Positions 1 through 5,143 of a DNA stretch of 5,143 bases are shown here, one piece after another. The notes under the pieces are model-generated. The model saw only the letters and a program-made list of their open reading frames with translations. It was not told the origin of the DNA and ran no database searches. Numbering within the stretch: position 1 is the first letter of the stretch; each line of letters opens with the position of its first letter. Origin of the DNA: Nitrososphaerota archaeon (GTDB lineage: Archaea; Thermoproteota; Nitrososphaeria; Nitrososphaerales; JAHFOH01); NCBI GenBank assembly GCA_023266955.1, contig JAHFOH010000113.1, forward strand, positions 1-5,143, written 5' to 3'. Made by a program: the position numbers and the translations under genes.

Positions 1-407
1 TACATAAAGAAGATCTGCTTCTTCTTGAATCGATGCAGGAAAGTGCCAGAAGCTTTTTGGGATTGGAGCTACCTCCTCCAGAGAAGCCTGAGGGATTTGT
101 GGGTGAGGGAGATTTCATCGAAATGGGTAAGCAACGCATCAAGGTTCTTCACACTCCAGGTCACTCTCCCGGTGGAGTAAGCTTTGTGACGGAAGATTCT
201 GTCTTCACTGGAGATGCACTCTTCTTTGGGTCAATAGGTCGAACTGACGGACCTGGCGGAAGTTTTGAAACTCTAGTAGCTTCGATAACCAAGAAGCTCT
301 TTACACTGCCTGATGAGACCATCGTTTATCCAGGGCATGGTCCAAAGACAAGCATCGGGGTGGAGAAGAGGGCTAATCCCTTTGTTGGGCAACAAGCATT
401 GAGGTAG
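1..407 (+). CDS. MBL-fold metallo-hydrolase (glyoxalase II-like), 5' partial
   Basis: This is the C-terminal part of a metallo-beta-lactamase-fold hydrolase. The frame is open from the left edge (first full codon at 3), and the residues before the first ATG at 33 (HKEDLLLLES) match the family's usual segment after its HxHxDH motif, so the true start lies outside the window. Of 134 visible residues, HTPGHSPGG holds the third-motif His (about residue 54), FTGDALF the bridging Asp (about 71) and YPGHGP the last metal-ligand His (about 112). The GRTD stretch and the EKRANPF tail are typical of the YcbL/hydroxyacylglutathione hydrolase-like branch. Family members run about 200-215 aa, so roughly a third is missing. 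The fold binds two metal ions and usually hydrolyses thioesters or related esters. The actual substrate cannot be read from the sequence. The protein is probably cytosolic. Family assignment is firm; specific function is not. Confidence 0.93.
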   Translation, partial: HKEDLLLLESMQESARSFLGLELPPPEKPEGFVGEGDFIEMGKQRIKVLHTPGHSPGGVSFVTEDSVFTGDALFFGSIGRTDGPGGSFETLVASITKKLFTLPDETIVYPGHGPKTSIGVEKRANPFVGQQALR

Positions 408-481
408 CCGAGCTTAGAACCCTAGTTGATTCCGTTCTAGCTCACTATGAACTTGCACTAGGTAATCAAACTAACTCCTAA
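377..481 (+). other. Open, protein-like stretch in another frame after the MBL stop
   Basis: After the hydrolase stop (405-407), the frame starting at 398 reads through an amphipathic, helix-like sequence (IEVAELRTLVDSVLAHYEL and a few more residues) to a TAA at 479-481. The same frame is closed upstream by a TAA at 374-376 and has no ATG or GTG start with a ribosome binding site. It cannot be an independent gene on normal rules. It would join the hydrolase as a C-terminal tail of about 27 residues after a -1 shift near 396-400. It may be a frame-shifted remnant, a sequencing error, or chance. The observation of the open frame is certain, but its meaning is weakly supported. Confidence 0.25.
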
Positions 482-576
482 TGTCGTAGGCTGACGGCGG
501 AAATCTAAGCCAGAAGTCAAAGTTTGTTGATGAACCTTCTTTTCGAATTGTGGCGGATTGATGTCTGCCTCTATTC

Positions 577-582
577 GAAGGT
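577..582 (+). promoter_or_regulatory. Ribosome binding site of the 97-aa zinc-site protein
   Basis: GAAGGT lies 7 bases before the ATG at 590 and pairs partly with the archaeal anti-Shine-Dalgarno sequence. An in-frame TAA (587-589) sits immediately before that ATG, so the start cannot lie further upstream. The match is moderate, but it supports the start choice. Confidence 0.45.
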
Positions 583-589
583 CAGCTAA

Positions 590-883
590 ATGGATGTCTT
601 CGAGCTTAACGATGCATTTGTGGCATGGGTGAGGAGAGATCACCCCCTTCCTCTGAGGGGCACTAGAAAGAAGTTCTGGATTCACTGTCCCAACTGCTCG
701 TATACAGGAGTAAAGTGTGACTTCGGTAAGGATGACGGTTTTTCTTCAGAAATGGCTCTTGAAGCCGGTTACGAACACGTTCAGAAAAATCATCCCCTAG
801 TTCAGACTGTCGTACTCGAAATGCTCCAGTCCCCTGTAAAACCGGCTAAGTTGACGAAGAGGGACAAACTTAGTCTAAGATAG
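590..883 (+). CDS. Small protein with a possible C2...H2 zinc site, unknown function
   Basis: I do not recognise a named family. The 97-residue product has CPNC at residues 33-36, another Cys at 43, and a His pair HVQKNH at 63-68. The spacing resembles a zinc-finger-like treble in which C33/C36 and H63/H68 hold one metal ion. An aromatic-rich N-terminal half (FVAWV, KKFWIH) precedes the knuckle. The C-terminal end (84-97) is rich in Lys/Arg, as in small nucleic-acid-binding proteins. There is no signal peptide or membrane segment, so a cytosolic location is expected. The start is fixed by an in-frame stop directly upstream and a moderate ribosome binding site. It follows the MBL hydrolase on the same strand after 182 bases and converges with the oxidoreductase operon. 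A competing antisense frame (458-685) has no recognisable motif. The gene is probably real; DNA, RNA or protein binding is inference only. Confidence 0.62.
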   Translation: MDVFELNDAFVAWVRRDHPLPLRGTRKKFWIHCPNCSYTGVKCDFGKDDGFSSEMALEAGYEHVQKNHPLVQTVVLEMLQSPVKPAKLTKRDKLSLR

Positions 884-970
884 AGCAAAAGAAAGCTAGA
901 GGAGTAAAGACGAAGCGGCTCAGGCTCGAACCCAGAAACCTATTCTGTGTGCTATCGCTAACTTATCAGC

Positions 971-977
971 AAAAAGA
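971..977 (-). terminator. Weak T-run terminator after the beta subunit gene
   Basis: On the minus strand the sequence TCTTTTT appears about 35 bases past the stop codon of the beta subunit, after a C-rich stretch. Archaeal RNA polymerase often stops at T-rich tracts without a strong hairpin. Five consecutive Ts is a marginal signal, and the call rests on position as much as on sequence. Confidence 0.25.
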
Positions 978-1010
978 CAGGGGGAGTGGCGGGAACTGAT
1001 GGGAGCCTAG

Positions 1011-1985
1011 CTACAGTACCCTAATCTCTTCGAAAAGCTTCGTAAGATCCGTTGTGGGATAACCGTTCTCATCCCAGAATACTTGCATTGCTGGAGGAAT
1101 CTTCCTGTAGTCAGTGATCCTCCCCATTAACCTGTCATCATATGTTGGCACGTGACCGTTCTGATAGAAGACACCAATAGGAATTCTGTCACCCCACTCT
1201 TGGCTCCTGACAATCACGTCCGTAATCTTTGCTCGAAGTTCATCTACATTCTCTGGGTCTTTGATTACTGGGTCGTAACCCGTCTCCTCCAGTTTGTAAA
1301 TTCTGGGCATTGGTTTGCCGGTTGCTTGATCCTTCCTGTCGTCGCCACCGTACCATTCCTTGGTGTTAATGTCGTTGTAGGTTGGACATGGCTGTAAGAT
1401 GTCAATGAAAGCCATTCCCCTATGTTCAATGGCCTTCTTGATGGTTTCCTTCTGATGCTTCACGTCATACGCGTACGAGCGTGCGATGAAAGTGTATCCG
1501 GATGCCAAGGCTAGAGCGATCGGATTTATGGCTTCATTGATGTTCGGCTTGGGAAGAGACTTAGGCTTAAGACCAAGCTGAAGAGTTGGTGACGCTTGCC
1601 CCTTCGTCAATCCGTAGACACCATTATCGAAGATGATGTAAGCGATATCCACATTTCTCCTTCCAGCGTTCACGAAATGCCCAGCTCCAATACCTAAGCC
1701 GTCTCCGTCTCCTCCTAAGGCGATGACTTCAAGATTGGGATTCGCAAGTTTCGCACCCAACGCGAACGGCAACACTCTGCCGTGAAGGGTGTGAATTCCA
1801 TAGGTGCCAGCGAAGTGAGGAGTCTTTCCTGAGCATCCTATACCGGAAAAGATAGCTACACCATGAGGCTCCAGTTGCATCTCCGCTAAAGTCATCAGTA
1901 ATGCATTGAGAATGCCGAAGTCTCCGCATCCAGGGCACCAGTCGTTATGAACCGTAGTCTTGTAATCTGTGAGTTTAAGCGCCAT
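1011..1985 (-). CDS. korB: 2-oxoacid:ferredoxin oxidoreductase, beta subunit
   Basis: Catalytic subunit that binds thiamine diphosphate and an iron-sulfur cluster. With the alpha subunit it converts a 2-oxoacid and CoA to acyl-CoA, CO2 and reduced ferredoxin in the cytosol. WCPGCG gives Cys17 and Cys20, IGCSGKTPH gives Cys51, and LQPCPTYN gives Cys199; these four positions match the [4Fe-4S] ligands of the Sulfolobus-type beta subunit. GGDGDG (91-96) through FDNGVYGLTKGQ (119-130) is the GDG...N thiamine diphosphate/Mg site, with Asp93 and Asn121 as likely ligands. Lys54 and Lys128 fall where substrate- or CoA-contacting lysines are known in the family. Length (324 aa) is normal to slightly long. 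The ATG lies inside the last codons of the alpha gene (11-base overlap) with no close Shine-Dalgarno, so translational coupling is likely. Substrate preference (2-oxoglutarate, pyruvate or broad) cannot be settled here, so the symbol is provisional. Confidence 0.96.
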   Translation of the reverse strand: MALKLTDYKTTVHNDWCPGCGDFGILNALLMTLAEMQLEPHGVAIFSGIGCSGKTPHFAGTYGIHTLHGRVLPFALGAKLANPNLEVIALGGDGDGLGIGAGHFVNAGRRNVDIAYIIFDNGVYGLTKGQASPTLQLGLKPKSLPKPNINEAINPIALALASGYTFIARSYAYDVKHQKETIKKAIEHRGMAFIDILQPCPTYNDINTKEWYGGDDRKDQATGKPMPRIYKLEETGYDPVIKDPENVDELRAKITDVIVRSQEWGDRIPIGVFYQNGHVPTYDDRLMGRITDYRKIPPAMQVFWDENGYPTTDLTKLFEEIRVL

Positions 1986-3978
1986 GTGTTAACACCACTC
2001 TCTTCTCCTCGGGGTGCGCAAGCACCTTCTTCACTGAATAGTATATTTCTTCACTCGACATTGGTCTACCGTTGTATTTCACTATGAAGTTGTCCATGGC
2101 TATGCCAGTTTTCTCCCTAACAATCCCTGCGAATTGCGCGGAGTAGTTCATCTCTATGTGAATCTTCTTTTTGGCGGAACTCAATACGTAGCCAAGGTAT
2201 TCCGATGGCAACGGATGGATGAGTCTCACTTGTAGGAAGTTGATTCTGTAACCCTCCTCCTTCAAAATGTCCATAGCATCCAAGATTGCTCCTTTGGTAG
2301 ATCCCCAACTCAATATCGTTGCATCGGCTTCGGCAGGTCCAAAGAAGTTCACTTTCTCAGAGAGAGGTATCTCTCCATCAGCCGTCTCAAGCTTTTTCAT
2401 CCTCTTCTCCATCATCATGATTCTGTTAGTTGGATCTTCGGTGATGTGTCCGTACTCATCATGCTCGTCACCGGTGTTCCAGAACATCCCTCCCTTGGTG
2501 CCTAGTTTCACTCTCGGGGAGATACCATTTTCGATAAACTTGAATCTCCTAAAGAGACCTTCTGATGCAACCATCTTCTGTATTTCTTCACCACCAATGA
2601 GCAGGCCTCTATCGATCTTCACCTTTTTTGTGTCCCAGACGGGCACTGTCATGTTGCTATTAGCCATCGATTTGTCTATGATGTGGATTACTGGAAGCTG
2701 ATACCTTTCAGCGTAGTTGAAGGCTCTAACAGTGTCGTAGAAGCATTCCTCAACATCGCCTGAGGCAAGTAGGATTCTCGGAAACTCTCCGTGTCCGGCA
2801 TGCATGGCAAATCTCAGATCACCCTGCTCGTGCCTAGTTGGAAGGCCTGTGCTCGGACCCGCCCTCTGATAGAGCGTTATGACCACAGGAACTTCGTTTA
2901 TTCCTGCCCATCCCGTGCCTTCTGCCATGAGTGAGAATCCTGGTCCTGAGGTGGATGTTGCTGCCCTTGCTCCAGCTAAACTTGCGCCAATGGCCATGGT
3001 TATTGCTGCTATCTCATCCTCCGTTTGAACAACGACAACAGATCCTTTACTGTTTAGATACGCTACCTCCTCCACCTGAGGATTCTCCATAACTTGACTC
3101 GTTAGAGCAGGAGGCTTCATATCAAAGACCTCATGCCCCTCGAGGTACTCACTCTCATCACTCGCTGGTGTAATGGGATAGTATGTTTGAAAGCGGCACC
3201 CAGAGATTAGCTTCCCCAATCCGACCGCTTGACTGCCTAATACAAGTATCCTCTGCTCATCAGTCTTAATCGTCTGAAGCTTGAAGGGGAAGCTCTTATT
3301 GTACATCTGCGTTGTGAAGTACTCGTAAACCTTCCTTGAAGCATGAATATTCATGTCAACAACCTTCGGTTTCGCCCTGAAGGTTAGCCTGATAGCCTTA
3401 GTCAAAGTTTCGAAGTCATACTCCAACAGTGCGAAAGAAGCAGCCACAGCCATCACGTTAACCATCCTCTGCAAGATGCTGGCCGATTCCTCGTGAATCT
3501 CCTTTCCAATCACATGGAGTAGCTCATTGTAGGGTAATGGGTAAAGATGCACTCCGCTATTCTTGGCATCTATGAGAAGATTTTCCAGCGTGGGTTCGAG
3601 GCCCTTACTCCTCAGATATTCTTCGAGGCCGAGAATGACGGGCGTTTCAAGAGTCGGAACGTTTGCAATCTTTGTCTTGATGAGTGTGGGATCGTAGATG
3701 ATTCCTCCGTTTGGAACTACTGAGCGAGTATGTCTGACGGCTGTTTCATCGTCGAATGTTGCGAGTAACTCAACTCTATCTACGTGTGACCTGACGACTC
3801 CATCTGAGACTCTAACTTGAAAGTAGCTGTGCTCCCCTTTGATGTTGGAGTAGTATTCCCTTTTGCCGAAGACTTGTAGTCCACCTACTCCGCAAGCCCT
3901 GGCAAAGACGTTGGCGGATGTGTCAACTCCGCTCCCTTGGGCTCCGCCTATCAACCAGGATAGGCTACTAGCTACCAT
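1975..3978 (-). CDS. korA: 2-oxoacid:ferredoxin oxidoreductase, fused gamma-alpha subunit
   Basis: Large subunit (667 aa) in which the gamma domain is fused in front of alpha, as in Sulfolobus, haloarchaeal and thaumarchaeal enzymes. Residues 1 to about 215 form the gamma domain, opening with the glycine-rich GGAQGSGVDTSANVF and GKREYYSNIKGEHSY. From about 243 the alpha part begins. YPITPASDES (267-276) is the signature of this two-subunit class, followed by VVVVQTEDEIAA (314-325) and TSTSGPGFSLMAEG (341-354). GPSTGLPTRHEQGD (374-387) includes Arg382, at the position of a 2-oxoacid-binding arginine. The C-terminal domain covers about 550-655. No ferredoxin-like cysteine cluster is present, so this subunit lacks the delta-type domain. 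The segment between YPITP and TEDE (about 285-313) looks rather long from memory. The gene is first in the operon; its ATG has no Shine-Dalgarno, and a TATA-like element about 30-40 bases upstream points to a very short leader. Acid specificity is undetermined. Confidence 0.96.
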   Translation of the reverse strand: MVASSLSWLIGGAQGSGVDTSANVFARACGVGGLQVFGKREYYSNIKGEHSYFQVRVSDGVVRSHVDRVELLATFDDETAVRHTRSVVPNGGIIYDPTLIKTKIANVPTLETPVILGLEEYLRSKGLEPTLENLLIDAKNSGVHLYPLPYNELLHVIGKEIHEESASILQRMVNVMAVAASFALLEYDFETLTKAIRLTFRAKPKVVDMNIHASRKVYEYFTTQMYNKSFPFKLQTIKTDEQRILVLGSQAVGLGKLISGCRFQTYYPITPASDESEYLEGHEVFDMKPPALTSQVMENPQVEEVAYLNSKGSVVVVQTEDEIAAITMAIGASLAGARAATSTSGPGFSLMAEGTGWAGINEVPVVITLYQRAGPSTGLPTRHEQGDLRFAMHAGHGEFPRILLASGDVEECFYDTVRAFNYAERYQLPVIHIIDKSMANSNMTVPVWDTKKVKIDRGLLIGGEEIQKMVASEGLFRRFKFIENGISPRVKLGTKGGMFWNTGDEHDEYGHITEDPTNRIMMMEKRMKKLETADGEIPLSEKVNFFGPAEADATILSWGSTKGAILDAMDILKEEGYRINFLQVRLIHPLPSEYLGYVLSSAKKKIHIEMNYSAQFAGIVREKTGIAMDNFIVKYNGRPMSSEEIYYSVKKVLAHPEEKRVVLTHGA

Positions 3979-4007
3979 TTTCGAGGTTGTATGTACTTCG
4001 GTGAACC

Positions 4008-4019
4008 TATAAGTATAAT
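4008..4019. promoter_or_regulatory. AT-rich element, possible TATA box for both divergent genes
   Basis: TATAAGTATAAT sits near the middle of the 86-base gap between the oxidoreductase operon and the AbrB-PhoU gene. Read on the minus strand it is ATTATACTTATA, ending 29 bases before the alpha-subunit ATG. A start 25 bases downstream of its centre would give a leader of about ten bases or fewer, which fits the missing Shine-Dalgarno. Read on the plus strand, TATAAG would place a start near 4037, upstream of the Shine-Dalgarno at 4047-4053. A second candidate for the plus gene, AATATATAC (4028-4036), would start transcription past the Shine-Dalgarno and is less likely. Spacing supports the call; no transcript data do. 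Confidence 0.5.
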
Positions 4020-4033
4020 CTACTTACAATATA

Positions 4034-4045
4034 TACATGCATGTA
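4034..4045. promoter_or_regulatory. 12-base perfect palindrome, candidate operator
   Basis: TACATGCATGTA is a perfect inverted repeat without spacer. It lies between the AT-rich element and the Shine-Dalgarno of the AbrB-PhoU gene, over the predicted plus-strand transcription start. A dimeric regulator bound here would block that promoter and could affect the divergent one. AbrB-type proteins bind as dimers, so self-regulation is possible. Binding is inference; only the palindrome and its position are seen. Confidence 0.4.
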
Positions 4046-4046
4046 G

Positions 4047-4053
4047 AGGAGGT
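4047..4053 (+). promoter_or_regulatory. Strong Shine-Dalgarno of the AbrB-PhoU gene
   Basis: AGGAGGT is a full match to the archaeal Shine-Dalgarno and lies 11 bases before the ATG at 4065, a somewhat long spacer. An in-frame TAG (4044-4046) upstream and the lack of any other nearby start codon fix the start. The oxidoreductase alpha gene on the other side of the gap has no such site, so the two divergent genes likely use different initiation modes. Confidence 0.75.
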
Positions 4054-4064
4054 ATAAGAGTAGA

Positions 4065-5143
4065 ATGAGCACCCCTGTACGACAGGGTTTGATTCCGAAT
4101 ACTACAGGATCCAAGAGTCCTAGGGAGGCGCGGAAGGTGCAGAGGGTAGGAAAGTCGAGCCTCGCCGTTTCTCTGCCTAGAGATTGGGTTAAGCAGACTG
4201 GGCTAAAGCAGGGAGATGTGGTAACTCTGACCGAGGACGCGGATGGAACGTTGAGACTTGAGCCCGGGTACACAGAAAAAACCACGATGAAATGCAACAT
4301 CAACGCAGATCTCTGCAAAGAAAACGAGCTTCTCTCGCGGTTGATCACGGGGTCTTACGTTCTTGGATATGACACAATTGTGGTTTCGTCAAAGATTGAG
4401 CTCTCCTCTGAGCATCTTGAAGAAATCAGGCGGGTGGTGAAGAGGCTGCGAGGTCTTGAAATCGTTGAGCTAACTATGAAAAGAGTGACAATTCAGAGCT
4501 TCGTCGACCCCACTAGATTCCCGGTGGACGGTCTGATCAGGAGGATGCACGTTATGATTTCTTCCATGTTTGATGCCGGGCTGAACGCTCTAAGGAAGGG
4601 GAGGCCTGAGCTAGCAAACGAAGCGCTAAGGATAGAGACTGAGGTGGATGAGCTGTACTGGCTCGTCGTTAGACAACTGTTGCTTGCTCTCAGGCATAGA
4701 GAAATCGGTGCTGCTATAGGCATTGAATCACCTCTTCATGCTGCTGGCGACAGAGTGGCTGCTAAGACGCTTGAGGAGATAGGGGATTTCGTCGAGAACT
4801 TAGCGAACGAAGTGATGAGGCTGAAGGAGTTTAAGATTGATGTTGATGATCGGATGATGAAACGTCTTTCTAAGTTAGGTGATCTGGTGCAAACTATTTT
4901 CGAAGAGACGGTGAAGTCGCTTTTCACTAGAGATATCAAACTTGCGAATGAGGCGTTGGAGACGGCGAAGCAAGCTGCGGAGGAGGAGAGGGAGCTGACA
5001 TCTGAAATCATGGTGGGTTCTTCTGATGCGAAGATGGCTGCGTCACTAAGGTCTATCATCTGGAGTTTGGGTCAGATTGCGAGATATTGTGATATAATTG
5101 CTGAGATTACTGTGAATAGGTTTCTGAGGCAGTCGAGCGATAT
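4065..5143 (+). CDS. AbrB/SpoVT-domain PhoU-like regulator, 3' partial
   Basis: The frame from the ATG at 4065 is open to the right edge: 359 residues without a stop. Residues about 20-68 form a SpoVT/AbrB swapped-hairpin domain; VGKSSLAVSLPRDWVKQTGLKQGD is its hallmark pattern in shortened form (VGKSSLAVSLPRDW, then GLKQGD). Residues about 75-150 are a linker region with alternating hydrophobics. Two PhoU-like helical repeats follow, about 155-250 (with ETEVDELYW at 191-199) and about 262-355 (with RYCDIIAEI at 340-348). The acidic positions in these motifs match the E/DxxxD-type metal sites of PhoU. Archaeal AbrB-PhoU proteins are usually about 330-360 aa, so little is probably missing. The family is annotated as phosphate-uptake regulators, but no pst or phosphate transport gene is in view. 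The divergent position next to the oxidoreductase operon suggests DNA binding at the shared gap, perhaps self-regulation. The protein is soluble, without membrane segments. Confidence 0.93.
   Translation, partial: MSTPVRQGLIPNTTGSKSPREARKVQRVGKSSLAVSLPRDWVKQTGLKQGDVVTLTEDADGTLRLEPGYTEKTTMKCNINADLCKENELLSRLITGSYVLGYDTIVVSSKIELSSEHLEEIRRVVKRLRGLEIVELTMKRVTIQSFVDPTRFPVDGLIRRMHVMISSMFDAGLNALRKGRPELANEALRIETEVDELYWLVVRQLLLALRHREIGAAIGIESPLHAAGDRVAAKTLEEIGDFVENLANEVMRLKEFKIDVDDRMMKRLSKLGDLVQTIFEETVKSLFTRDIKLANEALETAKQAAEEERELTSEIMVGSSDAKMAASLRSIIWSLGQIARYCDIIAEITVNRFLRQSSD

Noticed and set aside
415..439. Inverted repeat TAGAAC...GTTCTA after the MBL stop
   Set aside because: The stem is only six pairs with a 13-base loop and no T-run follows, so I do not call it a terminator or operator.
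458..685. 75-codon open frame on the minus strand
   Set aside because: It overlaps the 97-aa gene antisense, has no recognisable motif, and lacks a convincing ribosome binding site.
896..970. tRNA-like piece on the minus strand (GGTTCGAGCC, close to a T-loop/B box)
   Set aside because: The T-arm stem has a mismatch, no matching 5' acceptor strand is present, and the upstream TAGC is too close for a D-arm and anticodon arm. It is at best a decayed fragment.
1986..1995. Perfect palindrome GTGTTAACAC just before the beta ATG
   Set aside because: It lies inside alpha coding sequence, cannot form a stable hairpin without a loop, and a ten-base palindrome is expected by chance at this scale.
2267..2701. 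144-codon open frame on the plus strand inside the alpha-subunit gene
   Set aside because: It is antisense to highly conserved alpha-subunit coding sequence; its Ser/Ile/Pro-rich composition is what the complement of that gene would give.
4493..5059. Two Ser/Ala-rich open frames on the minus strand (4493-4723, 4736-5059)
   Set aside because: Both are antisense to the PhoU repeats; runs of Ser and Ala arise from complementing Glu/Ala/Arg-rich helices.

Overview
The window looks archaeal. It carries a two-subunit, gamma/alpha-fused 2-oxoacid:ferredoxin oxidoreductase of the Sulfolobus type, a SpoVT/AbrB-PhoU fusion protein, AT-rich TATA-like elements 25-40 bases upstream of starts, and one perfect Shine-Dalgarno next to a gene with none. 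Arginine is encoded mostly by AGG/AGA, and base composition is moderate and even. The gene types fit the Thermoproteota/TACK group best (Nitrososphaeria- or Bathyarchaeia-like lineages), but this placement is inference from gene content only.

Layout. (1) Positions 1-407, plus strand: the C-terminal two thirds of a metallo-beta-lactamase-fold hydrolase of the glyoxalase II-like group, cut by the left edge. (2) 408-589: a short gap; its first part keeps an open, protein-like reading in another frame (377-481), possibly a lost C-terminal tail. (3) 590-883, plus: a 97-residue protein with a possible C2...H2 zinc site, function unknown. (4) 884-1010: a 127-base convergent gap with a weak T-run on the minus strand. 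(5) 1011-3978, minus: an operon of the fused alpha subunit (667 aa) followed by the beta subunit (324 aa), overlapping by 11 bases. (6) 3979-4064: a compact divergent promoter region with a central AT element and a 12-base perfect palindrome. (7) 4065 to the right edge, plus: an AbrB-PhoU protein, 359 residues visible with no stop reached.

How the genes work together. The oxidoreductase pair makes one enzyme that decarboxylates a 2-oxoacid with CoA and reduces ferredoxin, at the junction of the TCA cycle and acyl-CoA metabolism. The AbrB-PhoU protein is transcribed away from it across only 86 bases and carries a potential DNA-binding domain, so control of the enzyme operon, of itself, or of both is a reasonable hypothesis. 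No phosphate transport gene is visible to anchor a classical PhoU role. I see no CRISPR array, insertion sequence, rRNA or intact tRNA, and nothing that is clearly a new defence or mobile system. The most interesting leads are the divergent regulatory region, the small zinc-site protein, and the possible frame break behind the hydrolase.
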